From assembly GCF_030272615.1 (NCBI RefSeq), contig NC_081410.1, positions 292,426,457-292,490,456 of the forward strand: a stretch of 64,000 nucleotides of DNA, written 5' to 3'. Below, in pieces: positions 11,063 through 22,900 of this stretch; the first letter of the stretch is position 1, and every line of letters begins with the position of its first letter. The notes beneath the pieces were generated by a model. The model made no database searches. It had not been told where the DNA came from and worked only from the letters and a program-made list of their open reading frames with translations. Both the position numbers and the translations under genes were made by a program. Source of the stretch: Cryptomeria japonica (taxonomy: Eukaryota; Streptophyta; Pinopsida; Cupressales; Cupressaceae).

Positions 11063-11592
11063 TTATGTGATTTAATTGAGTAATGTTGATGTAAAATTTT
11101 ATGATGATAATTATTGCCGCTTTCCCCTTTCATTTCAAGTATTCATGTTCATTGTCTAGAGGAGAGTTCGAGCTCATGGTATTTGATACAATAGTGTTTT
11201 TCCAAAGGTTTTTTGATACTTTCTTTTTTGGCAGGAAGGTTTGTGGCTCATGGGATTTGGCACATGGCTTTGGAAAATTTTGTCTTCTTCCATTGATAGC
11301 AGCCGTGGAGTCTACATTTGAAAATTATCCAATGGGTTTTTTTGGCAAATTGTCATATGGGCTCTATGCAAAACTGATATTATATGTGTTGTGACCACAT
11401 TTTGTATGTGGTTTTGGGTAGGGTGTATAAAATGATCTGTTGCATACTGTAGGTTTATTTTATGAGCTGTGACCAGAGGTTTTCTTCCCAGAGTTCTTTC
11501 CTTTGGTATGCTCTTTGAGTCCTGTGTAAAAAATAAAAAATATTAATAAAGAAGTTTAGTGTAATAATCCACTTTTATTGAAAAAAAAAATA
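11063..11592 (+). other. LINE 3' UTR and poly(A)
   Basis: Non-coding tail after the RNase H reading, ending in A-rich segments (11527-11550) and a pure A run at 11581-11590. A 97-codon open frame at 11101-11394 matches no domain I recognise and is not called a gene. Confidence 0.7.
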
Positions 11593-11601
11593 AAATATGC
11601 A

Positions 11602-11841
11602 AGGATATTTAATATATTAAATAAGATAATTGATCAAAATGATATTCTTGGAAATGATTCAATTAATTAAATGAATATTTAATTAATATTGAGTAATTGA
11701 TTTGCCATGTGATATTTGATGATTAAAGAATTAATAATGTGCTCAAGATTGATTTAATTGCCTATGGTTAGGACCTTGGTGATGTTGTTGAGATTAGGGG
11801 CCCATGGTTTAGATGACCATTTTTAGGGTATTATAGATTCA
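11602..11841 (-). repeat. Probable outer part of the G 5' LTR
   Basis: AT-rich sequence right of the LINE, similar in composition to 7180-8058. A possible LTR edge (CA) is at 11841. It has no second copy in the window, so this is inference. Confidence 0.35.
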
Positions 11842-12358
11842 GACAAAGAGAACTGAGATTTGGTAAAGAAGAAGTAGTTTGACAAAAAATAGTTCAATTG
11901 ATAGAGTGAATAGTTTGCAAAAGTTACAAAACTCATTTGTAACAAGGTGCTTATCATTGTATTGATTTTATATCTCATTTTATTTCACTAAGTGGGTTCT
12001 CAGTGTAGGGGTTGGTGCTCCTTGAGTTGGTTCTTAGAACAAATTAGGGGTTGGTGCTCCTTTGGTTAGGCTCCCATAAATTGCTAGGGGTTGGTGCTCC
12101 TTGGGTCGGTGCCCTAAAACCTTGTAAAGTGTTATTTTCATTGTGAGGCTAGATTGAAACTGTAGATCTCCAACAACATTTCTCACCAAGGTTTTTCCCG
12201 CATTGGGTTTTCCTCATATATCATGTGTTATGTGATGTTCTCTTGTGTGTGATTGCTTGTTAAAGTTTCCATTGTTCTACTGATTGCACACACATTGCTT
12301 GTAATTGTTTATAATCAGTGATTCACCCCCTCTCAGTGATATCTTGTGTTCTATATCA
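11842..12358 (+). repeat. Element H: plus-strand Copia-type LTR remnant
   Basis: The 3' part has the features of the Copia LTRs elsewhere in the window: the AGGTTTTTCCCGCATTGGGT block (12189 onward), a GATTCACCCCCTCTCAGTGA block near 12320-12340, and an end in CA at 12358. No PBS follows; instead element F begins in the opposite orientation. It is either a solo LTR or a broken element. The left edge is a guess. Confidence 0.55.
12003..12110. repeat. Three imperfect repeats in LTR H
   Basis: The phrase TAGGGGTTGGTGCTCCTT occurs three times (about 12006, 12047, 12088), roughly 41 bp apart, each followed by a variant of GGTTGG/GGTCGG. Confidence 0.85.
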
Positions 12359-12950
12359 TCTCCTCCAAAAATAATGTCATCAAAATAACTTCAATAATAA
12401 AAATATTATCATTATCAATCTTGAAGTATAAGTTACTATCAGTAGTACCTTTAAATAATCCCAATTTCATCAAATACCTATCCAATCTCATGTACCAAGC
12501 TCTAGAGGCTTGTTTAAGTTCATACAATTCTTTCTTCAATCTGCATACCATGTCCTCTTCATCTGTTAATGAAAATCCATCTAGTTGATCAATGTAGACT
12601 TCCTCTTCCAATTCACCATTCAAATAGGATGACTTCACATCCTTCTGATATACCTTGAATTTCTTATGAGCAACATATGCAAGAAATAATCTAATAGCTT
12701 CAATTCTAGCTACGGAGCAAAAGTCTCCTTAAAAAAATACCTTCCATTTGTGAGTATCCCTTACATACTATTCTTTCTTTGTTTCAACAACTTCTCCATC
12801 TTCATTGAGTTTATTCTGGAACACCCATTTAGTACCAATTACATTCTTGTCTTTCGGTCTCAGAACAAGTTCCCATGTATTGTTCTTCTCAATCTAATCT
12901 AACTCTTCTTCCATATCTTTTACCTAATTTTCATCTTTACAAGCTTCAAC
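12359..12950 (-). pseudogene. Element F reverse transcriptase, truncated
   Basis: The minus strand reads a Copia RT: an NVIGTKWVFQNKLNEDGE block near 12860-12790, then [38 protein letters not shown] and [14 protein letters not shown]. At the catalytic box the frame slips, so DDIIFGG is only seen in a neighbouring frame, and the sequence ends directly after it. Sister element E keeps the full domain in this window, which gives an internal comparison. Confidence 0.88.
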
Positions 12951-12999
12951 AACATCTTTAGGCTCAATTTTTAAAATCAAACATGTTTCTTTAGCAATA

Positions 13000-14247
13000 A
13001 TTCTTCTCCTAGTCATCACACTTTTATTTTTATCACCAATAATCTAATTTTATGAATGATTTAATTTTACATACCTCGGGGTCTTCTGATTGCTCTGGTT
13101 TCTAGTCTCTTGAACTTCTTCACCACTAGCAACATTTGGATTTACTAACTCTTCTGGATCACTTTGTTTCATGCTCAAAGTCTATACTTGATTTGAAGTA
13201 ACAATCTGGTCATCATATTCATATCTCCATGCTCTGATTTTCTTCTCATGATTCTCATTAACCTTCACATTCACACTTTCAAATATTTTTCTCATTCTTT
13301 TGTTGTAACACTAGTAGGCTTTTCTCTTAGTAGAATATCCCAAAAATATTCCTTCACCACATCTTGCATCAAATTTTCCTATATCCTCATCTCTTTTTAT
13401 ATAACATTTTCTTCCAAAGATTCTAAAAAATATCTAACTATAGGAACATGACCAAACCACAAACTCATAAGGAGTCTTACTAGAATCACCTTTTATATGC
13501 ACTAATAGCTTCTCTCCAATAGATATGTGGAACATTTCCTTCAACCATCATAGTTATAGAAACATCTAAAATAATTCTATTCTTCCTTTCAACAACTCCA
13601 TTTTGTTGAGGAGTTCACAGAGTAGATAAGTGTCTTATGATTCCATGCTCTTCACAAAATGAATTAAACTAACCGAAAGTGAATTCTCCTCCTCTACCAG
13701 ACCTTAGACACTTCATCTTTAATCTTGTCTCTGTCTCCACTCTAGATTTGAATATTTTGAATTTCTCTAGTGCTTTCTATTTCCCCCTTAGAAAAGTGAC
13801 CCACATCATCCTGGAATAATCATCAATCAACAACATAAAGTATTTATCACACTGAAAGCTTCTCACCCTAGACATACCACATAAATTAGTATGCACAAGA
13901 TCTAATAACCCATTAGATTTATACAATTTTCTCTTGAATGAAATTCTTTTTTTCTTTCCCAATTGACATTCTTTACACACCATATTAGTAGGCTTCATTA
14001 TCTTAGGTAGATCTCTAACAGCTTGAGTAGAACTTATCTTAATCATGCAGACAAAGTTACCATGACACATCCTTCTATTCCACAACCAACTCTCATCAAT
14101 CTGAGCAATTAAACAACTTTTCTCACCAGCATTTAGATGAAAGATATTACCTTTAGCTTTAGTTATTGATGCAATTTCTATACCAGAGCTATTCAAGATC
14201 TTACATTTCCCAATCTTGAATTGTAAATCATATCCCTTATCAACCAT
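13000..14247 (-). pseudogene. Element F integrase
   Basis: The 156-codon piece at 13777-14247 has the zinc-binding N-terminus (WNRRMCHGNF with a Cys in place of the second usual His context, then CKECQLGKKKR) followed by LLDLVHTNLCGMSRVRSFQC and YFMLLIDDYSRMMWVTFL, where the first catalytic Asp position reads Asn (H-T-N-L instead of H-T-D-L). Further integrase sequence continues toward 13000 through stops and frame changes. The enzyme would insert cDNA; the Asp to Asn change alone should kill catalysis. Confidence 0.82.
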
Positions 14248-14700
14248 CTATCCAACACTCAAAATATTATGCTTCAAACCTTCAACATATAAAACATCAT
14301 TAGTATTATGCTTACCATCAAGAGAAATAGAACCTCCACCATGGATTACACAAGCTTTGTTGTCTCCAAATCTCACTACACCACCATCATACCTCTTCAT
14401 ATTCACAAATTTACCTTTATCACCTGTCATGTGATGTGAACAACCCCTGTCAATCACCCATTCATCATTCTCTTCAATCTTAGTAGCTAAGGCTTTCTCT
14501 TCAACTATGCAGCTTGTAGAATCAGCAGGTACCAAATCCTCTTCCCTTATAGCATTGAACAAAAATTCATCATCTGAATTCCCTTTCTCAGACTCATCAT
14601 CTATCACACCTTCATCAGTAGCATAATAACACTTCTTTTGATATCTATACTTGTGATTGGGATTGTGAGGCTTATCATAGTTTGACACTCTTTATGCTCT
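14248..14700 (-). pseudogene. Element F protease region
   Basis: Contains NDEWVIDRGCSHHMTGDKGKF, the Copia protease signature in which the catalytic D-S-G reads D-R-G. The following YDGGVVRFGDNKACVIHGGGSISL and VLYVEGLKHNILSVG blocks match element E. The acidic stretch at its N-terminal side (GVIDDESEKGNSDDEF) is the gag-protease linker. Confidence 0.85.
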
Positions 14701-15557
14701 TTCAGGACACCTAGATGCAAATTAACCAATCTTATTGCATGAAAAACATTTCAAAGGTAACTTCCCTTCATACTTACCAGCTCCCTTAGGGAATCTTTTA
14801 GCAATAAGTGCTTCAAGCTCTTCCAATTCTCTTTCTTGTTCTTCCATCTCTCTCATTTCCCTTTCATATTTGGAAACACTATTTGAACTCTCTCCCAAAT
14901 CATACTTCTACTTCCCAGATACAGTAGCTTTAAATACAGTCTTATCTTTACCATGTGATTCACCAAGTTCACTCAATTTAAAAATAGTAAGATTACCAAC
15001 TAGCATATCTCTTGTCATAGTTGTCACAATCTAGATCTCATCATTAGAAGAAACTTTGTGTTTATAAGGAGGAGGCAAAGATCTTAACACTTTAGCTACA
15101 ATCTCATCTTCTTCAAGGACTCCACCAACAAACCTGATGTTCAATAAAATATCATTCACTTTAGCCATAAAGGATGAAATATTCTCTTCTCACATTCTCA
15201 GCAACTCATACTTTGCTTTCAAGCTCTGCAATTCAACAACTTTCACATGTTTATCTCCTTCATACAAGATTTTTAGCTTCTCCCAAATCTCATGAGCATT
15301 CTGTAATCCCATTACATTAGTCATCTCTGCATCACTTAGGGCACTCAACAATTCTTCTTTAGCTCTTATAGTATGTTCAACATCCCTGATCTCAGCTACA
15401 ATAAAATGACCATTTTGAGGAACATTGTAGACATTCTTTGTGATCTTCCAATAATCTTCTCCAAGACACTTAAGTGACACTCCATCCGGTCCTTCCATAT
15501 AGTGTAATTAGCTCCATCAAATTTCAGAATTTCCTTCTTGAAAATAATAGTTGCCAT
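14701..15557 (-). pseudogene. Element F gag
   Basis: Starts at ATG 15557 (minus), shortly after the PBS, with KFDGANYTIWKDRMEC, a Copia gag N-terminus. GEDYWKITKNVYNVPQNG and a helical region (15190-15498) follow. A CCHC knuckle lies near 14710-14755, reading C-F-S-C-N-K-I-G-*-F, so its His position is a stop. The frame changes at least once. The product would form the particle and bind RNA. Confidence 0.8.
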
Positions 15558-15599
15558 CTCAGATCTCCTTAAGTGGTAAAGCTCCTTCCAGAGGATCTA

Positions 15600-15611
15600 G
15601 CTCTGATACCA
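15600..15611 (-). other. Element F primer binding site (initiator Met tRNA type)
   Basis: The minus strand reads TGGTATCAGAGC, the standard PBS complementary to the 3' end of plant initiator Met tRNA, two bases inside the LTR edge. Confidence 0.93.
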
Positions 15612-15613
15612 AT

Positions 15614-16932
15614 TGTTGGCAACAATAATTCAGGAAAACTGAGAAGAAGGGTGAATCAATTTTCACCAAACTTAATAAAATTAACCTCAACTTTAGATAT
15701 GATCAAGAACAACAATAAAAAAGATAAACACCACATCAACAACACACATAACACAAACTTTTGACTTGGAAAACCCAGTTAAGGGAAAAACCACGATGGG
15801 AAGCTACCCATAATAAGATGATACTCTACAGTAGTATGTGAAAATACTACAATGGGGAATGCACATGCATTCAGGCACACTTCATAGAGCTCACTGCTCA
15901 AAAATAACAAAAGGGATACAACCCTAGGAAGGCTCACTACCTTATAAAGATCAAACAACAATCCGGATTACATGAACTGAAAGAATAACATCTCCAAATG
16001 CCTGATCATAGTTCTAGTTAAGCACACTGTCTGCAATGCAGCACTTCCCAACTCCACACTACCAAAAGATAATTTCATTTATTTCCACATACAATACTGT
16101 CAAAGATCATAGACACAACTGTAGACATACATTTTACATGATTACAATTCTTATTTATACCAATAATCAACCTTAACCTCAAAGTCGGCTCAACACATAA
16201 GACCTAATTATAAAATTACATCACACAAAACATAAATCAATATGCAGACTAATACAATATTGCCAACGAAATAGCATGGACCCAAATTAAATCCTCAAAC
16301 ATGCAACACCATTGAATATCTTGCCAAGATCATCCGCAACATGCAACAACCATCAGGTAGGCTAGAAAGTCATATAACACAAAGAGTACCACCAAACCAA
16401 TAAAATATTTATTATCACATACCATGATCAATGTGGAGCACCAAAACACATAGAACATAATCGAAGAACATCACCAAGCAATGTGAATCCCTCTGCAATA
16501 ACCGCAACAACTCAGATAACAAGAATCATCATTATTTCATCACCAGAGCTAAAGAACACCAACAACAAACTGAAAGATACGCTTTTGAAGTTCCAAATCA
16601 TGAACCATCTAAATTGAGGACACACATGAACATCCCAAAGACTTTCCAAAATCCGCACAACATAAAGAATCAATTCAAGAGTAATACAAACTAGAAATCA
16701 TAACTCTTTAATACAGAACCAACAGAAAAACCAATCATCCATCAGATCACATAACTTGATCAAATGACCTTCCAGAACACTAAAACTCATACTAAATCAA
16801 ATAGAGATAAGTATCTCAAAACCCATTAATCCACATTAGCATATCTACAATCAAACCAACTCTTTGTACCAAAAAAAATCTTTGCAATAACACAAAATAT
16901 GTTGACATCAATGACAACAACACATTCCAACA
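15614..16932 (-). repeat. Element F 5' LTR
   Basis: Bounded by TG at 15614 and CA at 16931-16932. The minus strand begins TGTTGGAATGTG and continues with GTTGTCATTGATGTCAAC, a start shared in style with LTRs of E and C. It contains the conserved U5 block (about 15766-15799, complement) of a GGTTTTTCCC and GGGTTTTCC pair. The other LTR is missing. Confidence 0.85.
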
Positions 16933-17362
16933 ACTCTAATATCCAGCAATAATCTATGTCAAGAATGTAAGTTACTTTTAGCTATAAAGATTTCTTCCTT
17001 ATAAGAAACTATCATTAGGGCTTCTTTATCAAATACTTATTCAAGGATATATAGAAGTAGGTTATGCAAGTATATCTTAGTCATTGTAAACAAGTGTTTG
17101 AATTTCTGAGTTTCATAGTCCTTTTCAGTTTGTTGTATCACCCTTATTTTAGATTATCAGTTTTCAGTTTATGTTTTCTCTCTCCCTTTTCCTTGACAAA
17201 GAAATAGATGTAATTAGTTTAAGGTGAGAACTAAGAGGAATTAGACCTTCTCCAGAGGTTGATCTTTATTTTTTCCAAAGCCCATTCTTTGAAACATCTT
17301 CCAATGTTCTCACTAAGTGGTTGAACAGGGTTCAACAAAGGGTACACATTCAGGAGCTAACA
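16933..17362 (+). repeat. Element D 5' LTR, 3' end portion
   Basis: Remnant between the outer end of F and the D PBS, ending in CA at 17362. The left part has been displaced or lost by the F insertion. No second copy is found in the window. Confidence 0.6.
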
Positions 17363-17367
17363 ATTTT

Positions 17368-17385
17368 TGGCATGCCTAGTGGGAC
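17368..17385 (+). other. Element D primer binding site
   Basis: TGGCATGCCTAGTGGGAC starts 5 bases after the LTR end. It resembles the TGGCACGCCCGGTGGGAC type seen in many plant Gypsy elements. The priming tRNA is not assigned. Confidence 0.55.
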
Positions 17386-17752
17386 TACCAAGTTAGGATA
17401 GTTGGAGAAAAAATCATGCCTTGCTGGCTTTGATATACAACCAGTGAGTTTTAAGACTTTTAGAAGTTAGAAATAGCATATCTATCGACTCTAGGTCTAG
17501 AAAAAGTAGAAAAATAGTGCTATTACTTTTTATGAGAAGAGTACAAACAAGAAGTAGTACTATTACTTTTCAATATTTGCAACTATCACCACTTAGGAGG
17601 AGTGAAAGAATTGTAAAATGAACTCTTGTTCATATAAAAAGAGTTAAGTCAACACCACCTAGTTTCAAACCAAATGTAGTAACAAATCTTGTTGTGTCCT
17701 TAGTTTCTGTACCCATTATCCCAGCTTAGGTTAATACCCTCAAGCTACTCAA

Positions 17753-18480
17753 ATGGCTAGGAATCATCTTTTTAGTCCATTTAGTGGAGGCAATCCTTTA
17801 AATATTATGCAACATGATGATATACCCATGGCTGCTTTGAAAATTTTACCTTTTTATACAAGGGAGGATCAAACTACTCCTATTGAACACATTAGAGATA
17901 TAGCCTCATTATATGGAGTCCACCATGTCACTTAGGAAAATGTTGCACTAGGATTGCTTGTTGCTTCATTCATAGGAAAGGCTCTACAATGGTTCAGAGG
18001 CTTAACAATTGGTTCTATTGCAATATGGAATGATTTGGGGGAAAAGTTGCACAAACAGTTTCAAGATAAGTCTAATCATCACTCACTAGTTGAACAATTG
18101 ACAACAATCAAGAGAGCTCCTCAAGGGTAGATGTCAGATTTTAACTATCATTTAAAAAAATATGGTACAAAATTCTTGACTCAATAAGGCCCTCCCTGGA
18201 ATAAGGTTTTTTATATTATTTGAGGGCTCTTAATAGTGACATTTCTATCATGATACAATCTATGGGGGGTGTCTATTTATCAGATGCTTATGAAATAGTG
18301 ATTAAAGTAGAAAATAGTTTAATTCAAGCCAAGAAAATAGCACCTAGACCCCTAATACCAATTTTCCTAGAAATTCAATCTTCAATGCCTCCGCAAATAC
18401 CACCCCTTTCTCCTTTACTTGTTGTTCTAGCATTACTAGCTTTTGTTAGCCAAGAAATGACTATCTCAAGTCCATCTTAG
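17753..18480 (+). pseudogene. Element D gag
   Basis: Begins MARNHLFSPFSGGNPLNI and continues with AALKILPFYTREDQTTPIEH, ALQWFRGLTIGSIAIWNDL, then FQDKSNHHSLVEQLTTIKR, a Retrotrans_gag pattern. Stops at 17933 (TAG), 18128 (TAG) and 18187 (TAA), and a frame change, split it; the next open piece is 18220-18480. Two of the stops are TAG where Gln is plausible. A 367-base leader between the PBS and this ATG shows no gene. Confidence 0.75.
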
Positions 18481-19069
18481 GAGTAGCAAGAGATTAAAAA
18501 CAATAAACAAAAGATTGAGAATATACTTCAAACTTTTGATAATGAGTTAGCAAGCATTAAGAAGCAGCAGTTCCAGAATAGACAACCTCATTAGCCTCAA
18601 GACCAAGGGTCAAGTCAGCCATATCAAGGTCAAGGCAAATAGACAACAATATGAGGATAGCTATCAAGGCACAAGATATAATGTAAATCCAAGGCCTTTT
18701 CAATTGTATAATCTAGCCCCAATTAGTGCAGTTAAGGATCATGTTCCCATTCAAAACAACCTTGAAATAGAATATGAGTGGTGCTTTCCTTGCAACCACC
18801 CTTATAATCAAGCTACATGTTTAGATGGGGTTATCAACCAAGCGTTGATGGTGTAGAAAGTTTTAGGTTCATATCCCAATATGCCTAGTGATGGATCTCA
18901 ATAACAAAAGGAGTAGCCTCTCAGTGATACTACTCTCCTAAATTGGTAGGGAGAGGAATTTAGTGGAGTGAACAAAGATTATTCCCCAATTGCAGTCAAG
19001 AAGAGGGCTTTTAAAATTGAATAATCAAAAAATAAAGGAAAGGAAGCTACAAAATCATCCACATCTCAA
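18481..19069 (+). pseudogene. Element D gag tail with degenerate zinc knuckle
   Basis: Gln-rich linker read through stops, then YEWCFPCNHPYNQATC near 18775-18825. This looks like the C-x2-C-x3-H-x4-C knuckle of this lineage with the His replaced by Tyr. Several TAG stops fall in the Gln-rich part. Confidence 0.6.
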
Positions 19070-19940
19070 GTGCCCTGCATATTGCAGAGGAATACACAAG
19101 GTGCTACCAAGGAGCAACCTCACTTGCAAGCAAACCTTGTTGTTGCAAGGATCCATCAAAAGGTAAATGTTGTTGCACCCTTTAATATTATTGACAATAT
19201 GAAAAAAATGAACATGGCAATGTCTATGTGGGATTCTCTATACACCCTAGTCCAAAAGGACCTTTTACAATTTGCTTTATCTAATATGAGTGTGTCTAGG
19301 GATGTTTCAATTGATCCATTTAAAGTTGTTCTTACAAATACACCACATGAAAGTAGCTCTGTTATGCCCAAACAGATTGTTGATAGGTTGGGTATAAAAT
19401 ATCAGCCTCTTGAAAAGGGAGTAGCCCAACTTGATGGGCCAATCATCAATACTATAGGTGTCATTAAGGATGCAAGACTTACACTTCATGCCTATCTAAA
19501 CTTCTCCATTATTCAAGGCATTTTTTCTTTGACCTACCACCCTATTTTTCATTATGATTATCAAGGGATTTTACTTCTAAGATAGGAGGTTATTTATTCT
19601 CAAATTGGTCCCATATGCTATTTAGGACTAGATATGAGACAAAAGGAACCATTAAGTCTGAACTACTTGCTAAATATCAAATCGAACCCTATGTCACAAG
19701 TGTTGTAAATTCTAAATATGTAGTTTTGGATGATAGTGAGCTTGTCAGTGCTCAAGAATTGCAAGCTGAAAGTGTACCAGATATACTCTTGAATGAGTGG
19801 GCTATAGGGTCCACCCTTTACTTGACTTTCTTTGACTAGAGTTGACTTTTAATTCATGCATGATAGACATTATTGGAAATATGCTATTCCAGATGATTTA
19901 TATGATGTTGATACTATCATTATTGATCATGCGATTTATT
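19070..19940 (+). pseudogene. Element D aspartic protease region
   Basis: The segment FNIIDNMKKMNMAMSMWDSL is the pre-protease helix. The protease fold follows with PHESSSVMPKQIVDRLGIKY, where the D-S-G-A-S core normally seen before the x-M-P is lost, then NTIGVIKDARLTLHAY. After a frameshift at about 19585 come KIGGYLFSNWSHMLFRTRYE and an acidic tail (DDLYDVDTIIIDHA to about 19933), where the 4.7 kb insertion begins. Loss of the catalytic Asp means no activity. Confidence 0.7.
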
Positions 19941-22900
19941 AGACACTATATACTTATTATGTGATTGATTATCGAAAGACTATATTGATCATGTGATTTG
20001 AGGAGCATAAGTGTTGATGGATTTTACATGTACTATAATCATGAATTATACTAATCATGCATTTGATGATGTTTTTATGTACTAACCATATTTAATGATT
20101 ATCTATGATGAGTTGATCTTATGGTGTGTTTGATTGTTGTATGATTGTCTTTGGGATAGAGACAATTCTACATCACTCATTGCGAGCGAGATGTGTTATT
20201 GCGATTCTCTAACCCTTGTCTGTTATAATATATATATACATATGTCATATCGTTGCTTTATGGATGCAAGATTTGCAGGTACCAGACACTGATTCCACCT
20301 GGCTCCACAGGTTTGAGTGTGTCTTTAAATCCCAATGGTATGTGGCTCGGAGTTGGTACAAGTTCCCCTCACATACTCTAGGTCTAAGTTGTTCATTGTG
20401 AGTTGTCAGTGTCTTGGTGCAAGTCACCATGTTAGTTACTAAGCTCAGTTTCTTCTGTGTTGTGAGTATGTTAGTATTGGCTGGTTAATCCCATTATGTT
20501 GAGGCTGATTGATTATTGATGCGAGATTAAATAGTTAATAATGTTTATTTTAATTATTTTGATTAATAGCGATTTGATTATTTGATTATCTAATGTTTAA
20601 TTTAATTTATTGGATTCTTGCTTTTTTTTGGGTATTTAATTAATTGATATTTAAATATTTATTTATTTTAATGATGATTTAATATTTATTGTTTAGCTTA
20701 TGTTGTGGTTTTATATTTATTTGTGATTTGACCTTTTAATGGTATTTAATTGTTTATTTATTTATTTAATTGCCTATGGTTTAATATTTATTTGGTATTT
20801 AATGTTTATCTAGTTCTTTAATTCATTTATGAGCCTTTGGTTTATTTGATTTAATTTCCCCATTTGATTTATTTAATTGTGGCTCATGTTTTATTTATTA
20901 CTTGACTTTTATATTAAGTGGGTTGTGTAAATACACTTTAGAATAAAATAATAAAACATTCCCACCTAGTTTAAAAGCATGATTGATATTTATCTTACCT
21001 ACCCTCTTCTCTTATTGGTTGAAATTGAAAAGGGAGGTAAAATTATATTATATGGTGGGGTTGGTAAAATATATTATAGATTATAATATTTTGATTGGTA
21101 GAGATTGAGGCTAGGGTTTTTGGTTAATGTTTGTCTTTTTATTTTCTTTCCCGTGAAGTTTTTGGGGTTGGCTTCTTCTTGCAAAAATTTCTCTGCAAGA
21201 TTTTCCTTTGGGTTTTGGCTTGGATTGTTGTTGGAGCTTGTTGGTTTTGGCTTTTGGATTTGGGGAGCTCTTCTTCAGCTTCTTCCATCACATGGGTTGC
21301 AGGTTGGAGATGTATTCTTCTTTTGTATTTTGCTTTACAGTTTTATTGTATGCTTCATGTCTGTAGATTGAATGTGTGAGCTTGGGGAAATAAATCTATA
21401 GTTGTATAGTATGAAAGGAAATATGTGAATGCATAAATTTGTTGCAAGACTTTATTCTATAGTTGTGGAAAATAGTTATATTTTGGATCTTATCTGGTGT
21501 CTTTCTGAGTCTGTGTCGTGAATGGAGTTTCAATTGAATCTTGGTTTTTAAGTGTTTATTATTTATTTTATCTATGCACTTTAAATCTATTTTTCTGGGC
21601 GACTCTGTCTATATACTTTTCGAAGCTTAATGTTTTCAAGTTTAATTTTTAAGCTTTGCTAAAACTTCTGTGTTTTTCCGTCTATTTTATGTAAAAGCAA
21701 TGATTCTACATATGTGTTGTCCTTTGTTGCATTTGCACTATCCTTTCATGTATTTGCATTGTCCTTTCATTTATTTGCGCTATCTTTTCATGCATTCGCA
21801 CTATCCTTTGTTGCATTTGCATCGTCCTTTCATGTATTTGCATTGTCCTTTCATTCATTTGCATTGTCCTTTCATGTATTTGCATTATCCTTCGTTGCAT
21901 TTGCGTTGTCCTTTGGGAAAAAGCATTGTCTTTAACTGGACGAGCACTAAAATATTAAATACAGGTGCTAACCTGTAATGCAAAAGTGCTAAACTTCAAT
22001 GCGAAAGTGATGTTCTGCTTGTTTTGGTGTTTTTTCACTATTTTCCCAATCAATTTTGGATTTTCAAGTTTCGTTTAATTCCAGGGGCTTTTTGGGATTT
22101 TTGCAAACTTTTTCCAGCTACTGTTATTTATCAGTTTGATGTGATTTTATGTTTTATATGCTAGAACAATCTTGGTTTATTTATTGTTGAAGATTTGAGT
22201 CTTTTCTTATATTGAGATGTTGCAATGGAAAAAACGGTATTATTGTGGAGACAAGAAGATGTTATTGCTATGGAGACAACAAGATGTTAATGTTGTGGAG
22301 ACAGGAAGGTGATATTGCTGTGGAGACAACATAATTGATATATTTTATTGATGGAATATTTGTTATATGATATTAATTTCCACTTTGAGGCTCATTTTGC
22401 ATTATAATGGATTTAAGCCCTTTGCACTCTTTAGCTATGGTTTTTCCTTGTATGTTTTATGTGTTGTTGGGATGCATGATGAAGTTATAGATCTTTTCTT
22501 GGAATTTGAATTAGAGCCTCTTTTCTAATGTTGTTTATGGAGCATGGTAGGGGAGTGGGCTTCCATGTGATGACCAGAGTCATGAGAGATGGGCTTGCAT
22601 GAGGATTCTTAGTAAGGATGCATGCAGTCTAGACTGCCAGGGCACATGGGGGTTTTCCTTTGTTTTAAACAAGTGATAACACTAATAATGAATTAATTGG
22701 AATGGGTAATTATATCTCATTTAAATAAGATAATTAGTAGTTTGAGCCTCATGGCTGATTCCTAGGGAGGATGTTTTAGGATAAGCATGAGAAGGCTATG
22801 AAGACGGTAAGTCAAATCTCCCTTGATTCTCTCATGGGTAGAAATGGCTCCACATGTCTATCGGGGTTATGTCGTGAAGATTTGTGTTTTGGAAATATTA

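Larger units (their letters stand above)
8059..11592 (+). mobile_element. L1-type LINE, 5'-truncated, with C-terminal RNase H
   Basis: Plus-strand non-LTR retrotransposon that begins in the middle of ORF2, so the endonuclease and ORF1 are missing, as usual for incomplete reverse transcription. Domains follow in order: RT, a cysteine-containing zf-RVT-like region, an RNase H domain, a 3' UTR and a poly(A) run at 11581-11590. A candidate 9-bp duplication flanks it. Several stops and at least two frameshifts show it is dead. It is inserted in the G LTR, so it is younger than G. Confidence 0.88.
12359..16932 (-). mobile_element. Element F: Ty1/Copia retrotransposon, 3' half missing
   Basis: Minus-strand Copia element with its 5' LTR at 15614-16932, an initiator-Met type PBS, gag, protease, integrase and the first part of RT. 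It stops in the middle of the RT catalytic box at about 12359, where LTR H begins, so the rest of RT, RNase H and the 3' LTR are gone. The outer end of its 5' LTR (16932) abuts the 5' LTR of element D, so F lies in the D LTR. Stops and frameshifts are frequent. Confidence 0.85.

Noticed and set aside
11101-11394. 97-codon open frame after the LINE RNase H
   Set aside because: Lies in the LINE 3' UTR, no recognised domain, no link to ORF2 frame.
12003-12110. CRISPR-like direct repeats
   Set aside because: Three imperfect LTR repeats in plant DNA without conserved unit length or cas genes.
21670-21978. Three overlapping frames of about 64-102 codons on both strands
   Set aside because: They exist because the 21-bp minisatellite has no stops in several frames.
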